A stretch of 64,000 bases of DNA from Halopelagius inordinatus (GCF_900113245.1 NZ_FOOQ01000001.1:186001-250000), one strand, 5' to 3'; shown: positions 51,376 to 60,118, counted from the first letter of the stretch. The notes: a model not told the origin generated them from the sequence alone. Numbers and translations: made by a program.

Positions 51376-51831
51376 GTGGCTATCACGGACAAGATATACC
51401 TCAAGAACCACCGCCAGATTTCGTCGCAACTCGACGTGAACATCCCGAAAGGGGCGTTCAAGGGGGCGACGATGGACGTCCTCTACTCCGGCGACGGCCT
51501 CTCGAAACTCGACGGGGCAACGCGCGACAGACTGCTCGACTTCGCGGAGGACTTCCTCGACCCGAAGAACCCGGACGACCTGTACACGGGTTATCCCGAA
51601 CGCCAGTTCGTCAGATACCTGCTCGAACTCCGCGCGGAGGGCCTGCCCCCGGACGCCATCGTCGACGTGATGAGCGACGACTACATGCTGTACGCGTATC
51701 CGGGCGACGTGCTGTCTTTTCTCGACAACGCGGTCCGAACGCTCGAAGCGGTCGAAACGCTCGCGGGCGTCGAAGGCAACGAGAAGATGGAGCGGAAAGC
51801 CCACAGAGCGAAACAGGCGCTCTCCGGGTAG
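51376..51831 (+). CDS. Conserved haloarchaeal protein (DUF5814-like)
   Basis: 151 residues from GTG 51376 (MAITDKIYLKNHRQ). Conserved blocks: NIPKGAFKGATMDVLYSGDGLSKL (about 22-45), DFAEDFLDP and PPDAIVDVMSDDYMLYAYPGDVLSFLDNAVRTLEAVE (about 95-131). I recall this pattern as DUF5814, partly shared with archaeal helicase C termini; function unknown. Some homologues have Cys pairs where this has NPDD. Convergent with the ribbon-helix-helix gene, one base apart. Confidence 0.75.
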   Translation: MAITDKIYLKNHRQISSQLDVNIPKGAFKGATMDVLYSGDGLSKLDGATRDRLLDFAEDFLDPKNPDDLYTGYPERQFVRYLLELRAEGLPPDAIVDVMSDDYMLYAYPGDVLSFLDNAVRTLEAVETLAGVEGNEKMERKAHRAKQALSG

Positions 51832-51832
51832 G

Positions 51833-52246
51833 TCAGCCCAGTCGGAACGAGGGTTCGTCCGTCTCGCCGGCGTCTAAGTCCTCCAGTTGGATGACCTCCT
51901 CGTCGTCGTCTTCGAGTTGCTCGCGGAGGTAGTTGACGTACCGTTTGTGCTCTTCGAGCTGTTCGCGGAGGTGGTCGGCTTCGAGTTCCAGACGCTCGTG
52001 TTCGCGGACGAAGCTCTTCGGCACCTCCACCGTCGGCGGGAACGACTCCGCTTTCTCGTCGCCGCCCATCTCTTCGAGTTCGTGTTCGGGGACCACCTGC
52101 ACCTGACCGTCGTGGGCAACGAGCGTATCCACGTAGTCTCGGAAGACCGCGGAAAGCGAGATATCTCGTTCTTCGGCGATCTCTCTGAGCGTCTCGAAGG
52201 CGTCCTCGTTGACGCGAAACGAGATCGTCTTGTTCTTGTTGCCCAT
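51833..52246 (-). CDS. Ribbon-helix-helix protein with coiled-coil tail
   Basis: 137 residues. N-terminal RHH DNA-binding unit MGNKNKTISFRVNEDAFETLREIAEERDISLSAVFRDYV (1-39): a beta strand then two helices, as in CopG-like regulators. A linker and a heptad coiled coil (ERLELEADHLREQLEEHKRYVNYLREQL, about 88-115) follow, which would strengthen the dimer. CATTAAGTA box at about 52277-52285. Likely a repressor; target unknown. Confidence 0.85.
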   Translation of the reverse strand: MGNKNKTISFRVNEDAFETLREIAEERDISLSAVFRDYVDTLVAHDGQVQVVPEHELEEMGGDEKAESFPPTVEVPKSFVREHERLELEADHLREQLEEHKRYVNYLREQLEDDDEEVIQLEDLDAGETDEPSFRLG

Positions 52247-52375
52247 GGTTGTTGTGCGGTGATTGCCGCTTCTACGTACTTAATGCTTTGTCAGACGGTC
52301 GCAGGTCGCGGCGCTACTCCGGTGTCCCGTCGAAAAAATCGGCCGAACGGCGCGCGCCGCGCGGGAACGCGAGCG

Positions 52376-53059
52376 TTACTGTTCGACTTCCGATTCGAGT
52401 TCCTCGTCGCCGGTTCCTGCGTCGACCGACGAGTCGGGTTCTCCCTCGGCGTCCGAGTCCGCGCCGCCGCCGAGTTCGTCGCCGTCGGTCTCTTCGAGGC
52501 TTTCGAGCGCCGAGACGGCCGCCCCCTTGTAGCGGTCGGTCGGCAGGTCGTACTCCTCGCGGGCCATCCGGGCGTACTCGTTGCCCTCTTCGTCGAACGT
52601 TTCGATGCGTTCGAGCGTCCGTTCGGACGTCTCGACCACCCACCGGTCACGCGTCGAGGCGTCCACGACGGAGATGGATTCGGGGCGGACGGAGACGTTC
52701 ACGTTGCCGTCGTCGGTCTCGTACGTCCGCGGCTTGCCGACGACGGAGACGTACGCGGGCGGTTCGAGTTCGCGAAGCGCGTTGGCTGCTTCGGGCTGGT
52801 ACTGTCCGGCGTAGACGAAGAACGTCCCGGTGGGGTCTACGATGCGCCCCCGCCAGTACTCGTTGTCCTCGCCCACGTCCTCTTTTTCGGTCAGCGTCCC
52901 GACGAGGAACACGCGATTCGCCTTCTCTCCGGTGGGGAGAAGGAGGTAGACCGGCGCGCGTTCGTCGTCGGACTCTTTGAACGTGTAGCTGGCGTCGTTG
53001 AACTCCTCTGCGAACACTCGTCGGGCGACTTCTCGGGTGGGGACGTCGTTTGAACTCAT
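52376..53059 (-). CDS. RPA-associated protein (OB-fold partner)
   Basis: 227 residues. Core of about 165 residues with an OB fold (ANRVFLVGTLTEKEDV, YWRGRIVDPTGTFFVYAGQY, AYVSVVGKPRTYE) and an acidic disordered C-terminal tail. Matches the archaeal RPA-associated (RPAP/COG3390) proteins encoded immediately downstream of RPA genes in haloarchaea. Helps single-strand-DNA binding during replication and repair. Its start abuts the RPA stop at 53060, so the two are one operon. Confidence 0.9.
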   Translation of the reverse strand: MSSNDVPTREVARRVFAEEFNDASYTFKESDDERAPVYLLLPTGEKANRVFLVGTLTEKEDVGEDNEYWRGRIVDPTGTFFVYAGQYQPEAANALRELEPPAYVSVVGKPRTYETDDGNVNVSVRPESISVVDASTRDRWVVETSERTLERIETFDEEGNEYARMAREEYDLPTDRYKGAAVSALESLEETDGDELGGGADSDAEGEPDSSVDAGTGDEELESEVEQ

Positions 53060-54019
53060 TTAGATCGACCTCGCTTTGATGAGGACTGCTTCGGCGTCCG
53101 CCGGTCCGGTCAGGCGTTCGGTCTCGTCTGCGAGCACGTACCGTCCGAACGTCGGTCCGGTCACGCGGTAGTAGACGCCGACCAGGTCGTCGCGCATCTC
53201 GTCTACGACGATGGTCGTGTCCAACGCGTCCATCGCCATCTGTTTCGCCTCTTCGAGGCTGATGCCGGTGAGCTCTTCTGTCATCTCTTTGTTGAAGATG
53301 ACGTCGTGGACCTCGTTGCCGTCGTCTACGACGCCCTTGATTCTGAGGTCGAACTCGCCTTCGACGTTCCCGTGTTCGTTGCACCGACCGTTCTGGAGGA
53401 CGCGCGTACATCCCTCCTCGGGGCAGCGTTTGATGAGGCCGCTTCCGGACTGGATGTCCACGAGTGCGCCCTCTATGGTCACGTCGTCGTCGCCGACTTC
53501 GATGTCCTCGTCGAGTTCCTCTATCGTCGTCGTCCGGTTGAGTTTCACGGAGAAGTTCCCCTGATACTCGTCGGTGACGACGTTACCGAGTTCGTACACC
53601 GCTCCCTCGTCGAGTTCGGGGAGTTCGGAGGTCTTGAACGAGACGAACTTGAGGGTCCCCGACTCGTCGCCGAGAAGCCCCACCTGAGAGATGGAGTCGC
53701 TTCGGGGGTCCCACAGGTCGACGACCTTCGCGGTCACGTCGACCCACTGTTCGTCCTCGTCGATGTCCGCCAACAGGGTCTCTTCGGCCCCGCCGCGGCC
53801 GAGTTCGTCGCGTTCGAGTCCCGCCTCGTCGAGGTAACTGTTGACGACCGACCGACGCGCCTCGTCGACGGGCACCCGGTACTCGTCGACGAGGTTCTGC
53901 AGTCGCTCCTCTACGTCGTCCTCGTCGACGTCTAAGTGGTCTGAAAACTGCTCTGCAATCTCCGCTGCGTGGGTTCGCAGGTCTGACATGGTTTCACTCG
54001 CCTCCACCTTGGTTTCCAT
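53060..54019 (-). CDS. Replication protein A with zinc finger
   Basis: 319-residue single-strand-DNA-binding protein. An N-terminal helical part, an OB fold (WVDVTAKVVDLWDPRSDSISQVGLLGDESGTLKFVSF, about 100-136), then a zinc finger C-x4-C-x8-C-x2-H (CPEEGC...CNEHG, about 218-236) and a second OB-like region. Corresponds to the haloarchaeal RPA1 or RPA3 type that is paired with an RPA-associated gene. Start METKVEASET (54019) preferred from the TTAATAAA box at 54051; MSDLRTHAAE (53989) is an alternative. Downstream partner is adjacent. Confidence 0.9.
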   Translation of the reverse strand: METKVEASETMSDLRTHAAEIAEQFSDHLDVDEDDVEERLQNLVDEYRVPVDEARRSVVNSYLDEAGLERDELGRGGAEETLLADIDEDEQWVDVTAKVVDLWDPRSDSISQVGLLGDESGTLKFVSFKTSELPELDEGAVYELGNVVTDEYQGNFSVKLNRTTTIEELDEDIEVGDDDVTIEGALVDIQSGSGLIKRCPEEGCTRVLQNGRCNEHGNVEGEFDLRIKGVVDDGNEVHDVIFNKEMTEELTGISLEEAKQMAMDALDTTIVVDEMRDDLVGVYYRVTGPTFGRYVLADETERLTGPADAEAVLIKARSI

Positions 54020-54050
54020 CGGGAGGCGTACGTCAGTTGGCTCCCGATGG

Positions 54051-54058
54051 TTAATAAA
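54051..54058 (-). promoter_or_regulatory. TATA box of the RPA operon (TTTATTAA on minus strand)
   Basis: TTAATAAA on the + strand, 32-39 bases from ATG 54019; the distance to the alternative ATG 53989 would be 62-69. Confidence 0.65.
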
Positions 54059-54198
54059 GTGTCGTACGGAGCGAAAGTAGAAACGGTGCATGAGGCCCTT
54101 CTAACTCCGGTTTAGCGCCATCTGGGGACATCCGAATCTTCGCTTTACGAACCCCACCAACGGACATATAGGCTCGGGGTTCCCATCGGCCGATACCG

Positions 54199-54483
54199 AT
54201 GGACGACCGCCTCGAACGGTTCATCCGCGACAAGTTCCGCGCCGCCGGGCGGAAGTACGCCCGCACGAAGCGAGCATACGACGAGGGGCGGACCGACGCC
54301 GACGGCGGATTCGACCTGCCGCGAGACGACGAGGGCCGCACGAAACTCGTCTGTCGTCGCTACGCGGAGCGCCGAAGCGTCGCTGTCGACGACGACGGGC
54401 GACCGGAGTGTTTCGAGGCGGGACACCCCGACTGCGTCGGATGTGCGGAAGATATCCGAACCGGCGTCGTAGAGACGTGGTGA
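54199..54483 (+). CDS. Small cysteine-containing protein, unknown
   Basis: 94 residues. A basic helix KFRAAGRKYARTKRAYDEGR then a compact domain with C52, C71, H76, C79 and C82, which could bind one zinc. The C-terminal part (RPECFEAGHPDCVGCAEDIRTGVVETW) looks like a zinc ribbon. No named family certain. The stop overlaps the ATG of the sugar nucleotidyltransferase gene, so they are co-translated. Confidence 0.7.
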   Translation: MDDRLERFIRDKFRAAGRKYARTKRAYDEGRTDADGGFDLPRDDEGRTKLVCRRYAERRSVAVDDDGRPECFEAGHPDCVGCAEDIRTGVVETW

Positions 54484-55547
54484 TGCAGGCAGACCGTTCT
54501 GACTCCGACGCGGACTCGCACTCGGACACGAACCCCGACCTCCCCGTCGTCGCCCTCGTCCTCGCCGGCGGCACCGGGTCGCGTCTCTATCCCGCGAGTC
54601 GGTCCGACCGACCCAAGCAGTTTCTCTCGCTTCTGGGCGAGGAGTCGCTTCTCGAACGGACGATAGCCCGCGCGCGAGAGGTGGCGGACGAAGTGGTCGT
54701 CTCCACCTCCGAAGCGTTCGCGGCCGAGGTGCGCGAACGCGCGCCCGACGCCGACGTGATAGTCGAACCGGCGGGCAAAGACACCGGTCCGGCCCTGACC
54801 TACGCGACGTACCGCATCCGCCAACGGGTCGGCGACTGCGTCGTCGCCGTCCTCCCCAGCGACCACCGGGTCGGAGAGGGGTTCGCCGACGCGATACGTC
54901 GCGGCGCGGCCGTCGCCGCACGCACGGGCAGACTCGTCACGTTCGGCGTCGAACCGACGCGCCCGGACACCGGGTACGGCTACCTCGAACCCGGCGAGTT
55001 CCGCGACGGCTTCGCGCCCGTCGTCGCCTTCCACGAGAAACCCGACGCCGAAACCGCCCGCGAGTACGTCGATGCCGGTCACTACTGGAACGCGGGCATC
55101 TTCGCGTGGACGCCCGAGGCGTTGCTCGCCGCCGCGCGCGACTCGCCGCTTGCGCCCATGGTGGCGGCACTCGATTCGGGGGCGACCCCCGAGGAGGCGT
55201 TCGACCGAGTCTCCGCGGTGAGCATCGACTACGCGGTGATGGAACGGACGGCCGACGCGGTGGTCGTTCCCGTCGAGTTCCGTTGGGACGATTTGGGCGC
55301 GTGGGACGCTCTCGAACGCGTCCTCCCCGACGACGCCGACGGAACCGTCGCCGCGGGCGACGTGGAGGTGCGGTCGGTCGACGCGGGGGACAACGTCGTC
55401 GCCGCCGACGGGAAACACGTCTCTTTGGTCGGCGTCTCCGACCTCGCCGTCGTCTCGTGGGGCGACCGGATACTCGTCGTCTCGAAAGACCGTGCGCAGG
55501 CGGTTCGTGACCTCGTCGACGAGTTGAAAGAGCGCGACGAGTTCTGA
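54483..55547 (+). CDS. Mannose-1-phosphate guanylyltransferase-like enzyme
   Basis: 354-residue sugar nucleotidyltransferase. N-terminal Rossmann motif LAGGTGSRLYP (about 27-37), DRPKQFLSLLG (about 42-52), VLPSDHRVG (about 123-131, the catalytic Asp) and the HYWNAGIF and FHEKPD active-site strands fit ManC-type GMP enzymes. Makes GDP-mannose (or a similar activated sugar) for glycans of S-layer or lipids. ATG 54483 overlaps the previous gene's stop. The first 20 residues are a disordered Asp/Ser tail. Confidence 0.88.
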   Translation: MQADRSDSDADSHSDTNPDLPVVALVLAGGTGSRLYPASRSDRPKQFLSLLGEESLLERTIARAREVADEVVVSTSEAFAAEVRERAPDADVIVEPAGKDTGPALTYATYRIRQRVGDCVVAVLPSDHRVGEGFADAIRRGAAVAARTGRLVTFGVEPTRPDTGYGYLEPGEFRDGFAPVVAFHEKPDAETAREYVDAGHYWNAGIFAWTPEALLAAARDSPLAPMVAALDSGATPEEAFDRVSAVSIDYAVMERTADAVVVPVEFRWDDLGAWDALERVLPDDADGTVAAGDVEVRSVDAGDNVVAADGKHVSLVGVSDLAVVSWGDRILVVSKDRAQAVRDLVDELKERDEF

Positions 55548-55583
55548 AACCCTAACGCTCGCCGCCGTCGAGTTCTCGACCGA

Positions 55584-56087
55584 TTACGGTTCGTTCGGCA
55601 TCCCGCCCCGCCGCACCCGGACGCTCCCGTCGCTCGTCACGCCGACGAGCAACTGCTCTCTGACCTCGCGTCCTTTGACGGCGTCGCCCGCCTCGTCCGC
55701 GACTATCTTCATCAGGTCCGGCGCGGTGTGGTTGACCTTCACGCCGGCCTCGTCGCAGGCGTCGTACACCGACTTCGGTACGTTGTAGAGGTCCTCGCCC
55801 CGTTCGACGACGACCTGTACGGGCGCGGTCAGCGCTTCGGCGAACGCGATGGTCTCGCGAGCCTTCTCGACGTTCCGCCGAGCGCTCGACTCGATGCTGG
55901 AGACGTTCGCGCGCGAGGTTCCGAGGCGGTCTGCGATAGTCGACTGACGGACGCCGCGTTCGCGAAGCGCCAACACCTCCGCCTGCCGACGGGTCAACAC
56001 GCTCTCGTCGGGGACGAACCCGACCTCTTCGAGAATCGCGTCGGTGTCGAGGTTCGGGTCGGTCGCGTCGCCCTCCGAGTCGTCCAT
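55584..56087 (-). CDS. Tfx-family DNA-binding protein
   Basis: 167 residues. N-terminal HTH in LTRRQAEVLALRERGVRQSTIADRLGTSRANVSSIESSARRNVEKARETIAFAEAL (about 31-86) is the hallmark of Tfx regulators, some of which control molybdate or nitrogen genes in methanogens. The C-terminal 80 residues form a DUF-like effector domain (YNVPKSVYDACDEAGVKVNHT). Autonomous transcription unit; signal unknown. Confidence 0.9.
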   Translation of the reverse strand: MDDSEGDATDPNLDTDAILEEVGFVPDESVLTRRQAEVLALRERGVRQSTIADRLGTSRANVSSIESSARRNVEKARETIAFAEALTAPVQVVVERGEDLYNVPKSVYDACDEAGVKVNHTAPDLMKIVADEAGDAVKGREVREQLLVGVTSDGSVRVRRGGMPNEP

Positions 56088-56180
56088 ATCCCGCCTACGA
56101 GGCGGGGCGCAAAAAAGATGCAGAAGCTGACTGTCCGGTCGCTGGATGCGGTCCGAGTTCGTCGGCGCGGCGGGGCCGAG

Positions 56181-56645
56181 TTAGCTTCCCCAGAAGTTGT
56201 CTCGGCTTCCGAGTGCCGTCGGCCGCGTCGGCCCGTCGCCCGAGTTCGAGTCGTTCTCCTCGCCGTCCGCGTCCTCGCTTTCGGGCGACGCGTCCTCTAA
56301 GTCACCGTCGAGCGGGAGTTTCTCTATGACCTTCTTCGAGCGAGCGTGGTTCGACTTCACCTGGTCGATGCGGACGACCGCGCGCGACTCGGGCAGGAGG
56401 CCGTCCACGAGGACGATAAAGCCGTCCTCCGTGCGCCCGACGCCCGCACCGCTCTCGTGGATGTCGTCTACGTCCACGACTATCTCCTCGCCGGGTTTGA
56501 CCGGTTGTGCCTTCAGGTCGCGGATGGGCTGTTCGTAGTTGTTACACCACTCGGCGCCGCCGCGGTCGCCGTAGTACTGACACCCCATGCCGTTGATTCG
56601 CTCGGAGTACCTCGGACAGTCGTCCGCCAGCGGACACTCAGACAT
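56181..56645 (-). CDS. TRAM-domain protein with cysteine-rich N terminus
   Basis: 154 residues. First 36: C-x5-C...C...C (CPLADDC, GMGCQYYG, WCNNY) probably binding zinc or iron-sulphur. Then a TRAM RNA-binding barrel (KPGEEIVVDVDDIHESGAGVGRTEDGFIVLVDGLLPES, about 51-88) and an acidic disordered tail. TRAM proteins act as RNA chaperones or tRNA-modification partners; the haloarchaeal stand-alone type is poorly studied. Confidence 0.87.
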   Translation of the reverse strand: MSECPLADDCPRYSERINGMGCQYYGDRGGAEWCNNYEQPIRDLKAQPVKPGEEIVVDVDDIHESGAGVGRTEDGFIVLVDGLLPESRAVVRIDQVKSNHARSKKVIEKLPLDGDLEDASPESEDADGEENDSNSGDGPTRPTALGSRDNFWGS

Positions 56646-56756
56646 GTCCGAAGTTACTTCACCGCTCGTCTAAACGCTTGCGGGTACGTTTCTCCGGGCG
56701 AACCCGCCCGTCTCACCGGTCGTAAGGCTTTCCCGCGGAAGAACCGACCCACGGGT

Positions 56757-57458
56757 ATGAGCCGACGCGTCCCCGAGTTCGCACTCGTCACCGGGCTCCT
56801 CCTCGGCCTCTCGACGCTCCTCTCCGGCGTGGTTCTCGCCGACGAGGTTCTCACGACGTCGCTTCTCTCTGCGCTCGTCTCGTACCCGTTCGTCGCCTAC
56901 GCCGTCGTCTCCGACGACGACCCGACGACGGTGATGCCGCCGCGAGCGATTCTCGCTCTCGGCGCGTTGTTCGGCGCCGCGCTTTTCGTCGTCTCGCTGC
57001 TGGCCGACCCCTCGCCCGCGAACGCCCTCTCGGGCCTGTTCGCGGGCCTCCTCGTCTCGTTGCCGCCCGTCGCGTACGCCGTTTACTTCGAGGCGGACGT
57101 AAATCCGCTCTCTCCGCGCGAGACGGTGGTCGCGGGCGTCGGCGTCGGCGTCGCTCTCCTCGTCTTCGGACTCGCCGTCGGGTCGGCGTCCTACGGCGCG
57201 GCGGACGCTCTTCTCGTGGGGCTCTCTGCGGCCGTCTACGGGGCGGCCCGCGGCGTCCGGTTCGACGCGCGGACGAAACGCGCCGCCGTCGCCGTCGGCG
57301 TCGTCCTCGGCGTCGCCGTCGTCGCCGTCGGAGTCAGCCGGGGTGAACCGCTCGGCGACTGGCTGGCCGTGGCGATGACGCTGACGCTCGCACCGAGCGT
57401 CTACTACGCGCTCACGTCCGCGCGGTTCGGGTCCGAGCGACGACGGACGCGGCGGTGA
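56757..57458 (+). CDS. Multi-span membrane protein, unknown
   Basis: 233 residues with about eight hydrophobic segments evenly spaced through the chain, few charges outside loops and a basic tail RRRTRR. No transporter signature is evident. ATG 56757 fits; the frame extends upstream but as antisense of the TRAM gene. Its 3' side opens into the noncoding region 57459-57760. Confidence 0.65.
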   Translation: MSRRVPEFALVTGLLLGLSTLLSGVVLADEVLTTSLLSALVSYPFVAYAVVSDDDPTTVMPPRAILALGALFGAALFVVSLLADPSPANALSGLFAGLLVSLPPVAYAVYFEADVNPLSPRETVVAGVGVGVALLVFGLAVGSASYGAADALLVGLSAAVYGAARGVRFDARTKRAAVAVGVVLGVAVVAVGVSRGEPLGDWLAVAMTLTLAPSVYYALTSARFGSERRRTRR

Positions 57459-57562
57459 CTGCGCCGTCGCCGCGACTGCGAGCACCATCCGGACGCGAAC
57501 ACAGTCGTCTCCCGGCGTCGTTCCGCTCTCGAAACCTGTGGTAAACCGGAAAACAGCGGCCG

Positions 57563-57568
57563 TTTATG
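57563..57568 (+). promoter_or_regulatory. TATA-like box (TTTATG) upstream of a foldable region
   Basis: TTTATG followed 21 bases later by the start of strong hairpins (57589). No coding start lies at the matching distance, so it would drive a noncoding transcript if used. Confidence 0.4.
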
Positions 57569-57588
57569 CCGGTAGAGGTTCGAATCTA

Positions 57589-57670
57589 GTACGCCACCCA
57601 CGAGGGAGGGTGGTACGACTGGGGAGACAGTCACAGTACCACCGGGAGTTCGCTACTCTCCGTCGGTGGT
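57589..57670 (+). ncRNA. Candidate small RNA with alternative hairpins
   Basis: Between two convergent genes. GTAC-G-CCACCC (57589-57599) can pair with GGGTGGTAC (57608-57616), or GGTGGTAC (57609-57616) can pair with GTACCACC (57636-57643) around an inner stem GACTG/CAGTC (57617-57621 with 57628-57632). These two folds exclude each other. Further CCACC 57639-57643 can meet GGTGG 57665-57669. A TATA-like box at 57563 fits a start near 57590. No gene start follows on this strand within reach, so it is not a leader of a coding gene that I can see. Confidence 0.4.
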
Positions 57671-57760
57671 CTTTCGCCGTCCGCGTACGCTCGGCGGTCG
57701 ATTCGAGACGGACCCTTCTGCGAGAACGAACGCCGTCGGGACGGAACTCGGACCGATACT

Positions 57761-58756
57761 TCACGCCAACGGCGTCCGTTCGACCACGGTGCCGTCGACG
57801 GTGGGATACTGCTCGACGATTTCGCCCTTCGAGACGTCACCGTCCTCTATCATCTCTTCGAGAAGCCACCACGCGACTTCGATGTGGTCGGATTTGACGG
57901 TGTAGAACTCCTCTGGGACGCCGAGTGCCTCGAACTCCGCTTCCGTGGCCCACGTCTTCCCGTAGACGAGGGTGCCGTCGTCCGTCACGTCGTCGAACTC
58001 CCGGCAGATGTTTTCTGCCATCCGCTTGAGGCGGTTCCGGTGTTGGGCGGCGTCTTTGAACACGGAGGTACAGAAGTAGACGCGTTCGTGGTCGCCCATC
58101 TGAGCGAGAATCGCCTCTTTCGACCCGTCGACGGCGGACATGTGGCCCTCCTGCAGTTCGTACCCTTCCTCTTGCATCCGGCGGTAGTTCCCGTCGGACA
58201 TCTCGAACTCGTTTACGTTACAGAAGTCGGCCGCACCCTCGTCTAAAAAGTCCAAGAACTCCGGTTCCGCGCGGATGCCCGGAATCTCGAACGCGGGGGT
58301 AAGTCCCTCTTCGCGCGCGATGTAGAGAATCTCCTCCCACTCGGTGCCGTGGAGGTCACCCCACATCTCGTACGGCGGGTGGAAGCGAATCTCGTCTAAC
58401 CCCGCCTCGGAGAGACGGCGCATGTTCTCGCGCCCGCCGGTGATACCGGTGTAGAGGTGGGTGTGGTGGTCCTCGCCGAACTCCTCTTTCAGAAGCGAGA
58501 GATACCGACACGTTTTGTCCAGCGCTTCCTGCGGTTCTCCGCCCGTGATGGAGGTGCCGAGTGCCTCCATCCGCTTTGCCTCCGCGATGACGTCCTCGTC
58601 GGACTCGACTTTTCGCTCGTTGGCGTAGACGTCCGTGACGTTCTTCCGGTTCTCGCCGAGTGGGCAGTAGAAGCAATCACGCTGGTCGCAGTACCCGTAG
58701 ACGAAGAGCACCATCTTGCCTCCCATGGCGCACTGCTCACAGCCCTTGGAAATCAT
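57761..58756 (-). CDS. Radical SAM protein with C-x4-C-x2-C cluster motif
   Basis: 331 residues. Cluster motif at about 22-30 is YCDQRDCFYC, that is C-x4-C-x2-C rather than the usual C-x3-C-x2-C. GEE-like TSITGGEPQ (about 68), a central barrel strand GLDEIRFHPP and the end VVERTPLA follow. No SPASM or extra cluster domain. ATG 58756 (MISKGCEQCAMGGK) with a CTTTTG box about 31 bases upstream. Substrate unknown; archaeal radical SAM proteins of this length include many uncharacterised ones. Confidence 0.87.
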   Translation of the reverse strand: MISKGCEQCAMGGKMVLFVYGYCDQRDCFYCPLGENRKNVTDVYANERKVESDEDVIAEAKRMEALGTSITGGEPQEALDKTCRYLSLLKEEFGEDHHTHLYTGITGGRENMRRLSEAGLDEIRFHPPYEMWGDLHGTEWEEILYIAREEGLTPAFEIPGIRAEPEFLDFLDEGAADFCNVNEFEMSDGNYRRMQEEGYELQEGHMSAVDGSKEAILAQMGDHERVYFCTSVFKDAAQHRNRLKRMAENICREFDDVTDDGTLVYGKTWATEAEFEALGVPEEFYTVKSDHIEVAWWLLEEMIEDGDVSKGEIVEQYPTVDGTVVERTPLA

Positions 58757-58943
58757 CTGATTGTCCTCCGATAGCGTGCGGAGACTCAAAAGTCGTGCTA
58801 CTTCGATTACGGGGCTCTCCTCGCTCTCGACGCGAGATACCGTGTGACGCAGTACCGGTCGGTTCGGGGGCGTCCGGCGGCCGCCGCTTCCCCCGGTTCG
58901 GTCGCGCTTCCGTCCGCCGTCGCCGGGATTCGCTCCCGAAAAC

Positions 58944-58950
58944 AAATATA
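58944..58950 (+). promoter_or_regulatory. TATA box (AAATATA)
   Basis: AAATATA 24-30 bases before ATG 58974; strong AT run in GC-rich surroundings. Confidence 0.65.
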
Positions 58951-58973
58951 CTGCGACGGCATACCCTCGAACG

Positions 58974-60104
58974 ATGCTACTGGTCCTCTGCGTGGACCTC
59001 GACGACGACTTGGGCCGGAAGACGGGTCTCGACACCCCCGTCGTCGGCCGAGACGTCGTCGAGGAGGCCGCGGTGGCGCTTGCGACCGCCGACCCCGAGG
59101 ATTCCGACGTGAACGTCCTCTTTCAGGGGATTCACGAGTACGAGGCCCTCCGCGCGGACGCCGAGGTGCGAGAGGAGGTCGAAGTCGCGGCGGTCACGGG
59201 GACCCAAGGGAGCGACGTGAAGGCGAACCGCGCCATCGGCGAGGAGATAGACCGCGTCCTCGCGGGTCTCTCGACCGGCGAGAACGTCCGCGCCGTCGTC
59301 ATCACCGACGGCGCACAAGACGAGTCGGTCCTGCCCGTCATCCGGTCGCGCGTTCCCATCGACAGCGTCCGCCGCGTCGTCGTCCGGCAGGCACAGGACC
59401 TCGAATCCATCTACTACACGATGAAGCAGGTGCTTGCGGACCCCGAGACGCGCGGGACCATCCTCGTTCCCCTCGGTATCCTGCTTCTCATCTACCCGTT
59501 CGTCACCATCGCCAGTCTGTTCGACGTGCCGGGCGCGGCCGTCCTCGGTCTCATCTCGGCGCTTCTCGGCCTCTATACCCTCTTTCGCGGACTCGGTCTG
59601 GAGACGGTCGTCGACGACACCGTCGACCAGGTGCGCGACGTTCTCTACGAGGGGCGCGTCACGCTCATCACCTACGTCGCCGCCGCCGCCCTCATGGTCG
59701 TCGGCGGGTTCCGCGGCACTGCTCTCTTGGAGACGGTGCGGGCGGGCGTGAGCGCCGAACTCTCCGCGCCCGTCGTCCTCGCGGCCCTCGTCCACGGCGC
59801 GATTCAGTGGTTCGCCGCCGCGGGCGTCACCTCCAGTCTCGGACAGGTGACAGACGAGTATCTCGCGGACCGATTCAAGTGGCGCTACCTGAACGCGCCG
59901 TTCTACGTCGTCGCCATCGCCATCGTCCTCTACGCCGTCTCGGGGTTCATCCTCCCGTCGGGCGCCCCCGGCGTCGAGTCGTTCACGCTGACGGAACTCG
60001 CGGTGGGACTGACCGCCGGGACGCTCCTTGGTGTGTTCAGTACGCTCGTGTTCGCCATCGCCGAATCGCGGTTTCCCACCGCGGTCGAACCGACGCGCGG
60101 GTGA
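58974..60104 (+). CDS. DUF373-family membrane protein
   Basis: 376 residues. N-terminal soluble part of about 145 residues (MLLVLCVDLDDDLGRKTGLDTPVVGRD, AVVITDGAQDESVLPVI), then seven or more hydrophobic helices from about residue 160. The pattern CVDxDxD followed by a conserved ITDGAxDE and a membrane half is DUF373, archaeal and of unknown function. TATA box at 58944. Terminal region 60119-60208 is a palindromic element. Confidence 0.85.
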   Translation: MLLVLCVDLDDDLGRKTGLDTPVVGRDVVEEAAVALATADPEDSDVNVLFQGIHEYEALRADAEVREEVEVAAVTGTQGSDVKANRAIGEEIDRVLAGLSTGENVRAVVITDGAQDESVLPVIRSRVPIDSVRRVVVRQAQDLESIYYTMKQVLADPETRGTILVPLGILLLIYPFVTIASLFDVPGAAVLGLISALLGLYTLFRGLGLETVVDDTVDQVRDVLYEGRVTLITYVAAAALMVVGGFRGTALLETVRAGVSAELSAPVVLAALVHGAIQWFAAAGVTSSLGQVTDEYLADRFKWRYLNAPFYVVAIAIVLYAVSGFILPSGAPGVESFTLTELAVGLTAGTLLGVFSTLVFAIAESRFPTAVEPTRG

Positions 60105-60118
60105 CCAGCGTCGCCTCC

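Larger units (their letters stand above)
57459..57760. other. Noncoding region between convergent genes
   Basis: 302 bases with no supported gene. Holds the TATA-like box and hairpin cluster at 57563-57670 described separately, plus flanking sequence 57671-57760 without features. The membrane protein gene ends at 57458 and the radical SAM gene ends at 57761 from the other side, so the hairpins may also serve as a two-way terminator. Confidence 0.6.

Noticed and set aside
57577-57586. A tRNA T-arm (GGTTCGAATC)
   Set aside because: The flanking bases do not pair as a T-stem and no acceptor or anticodon arm exists.
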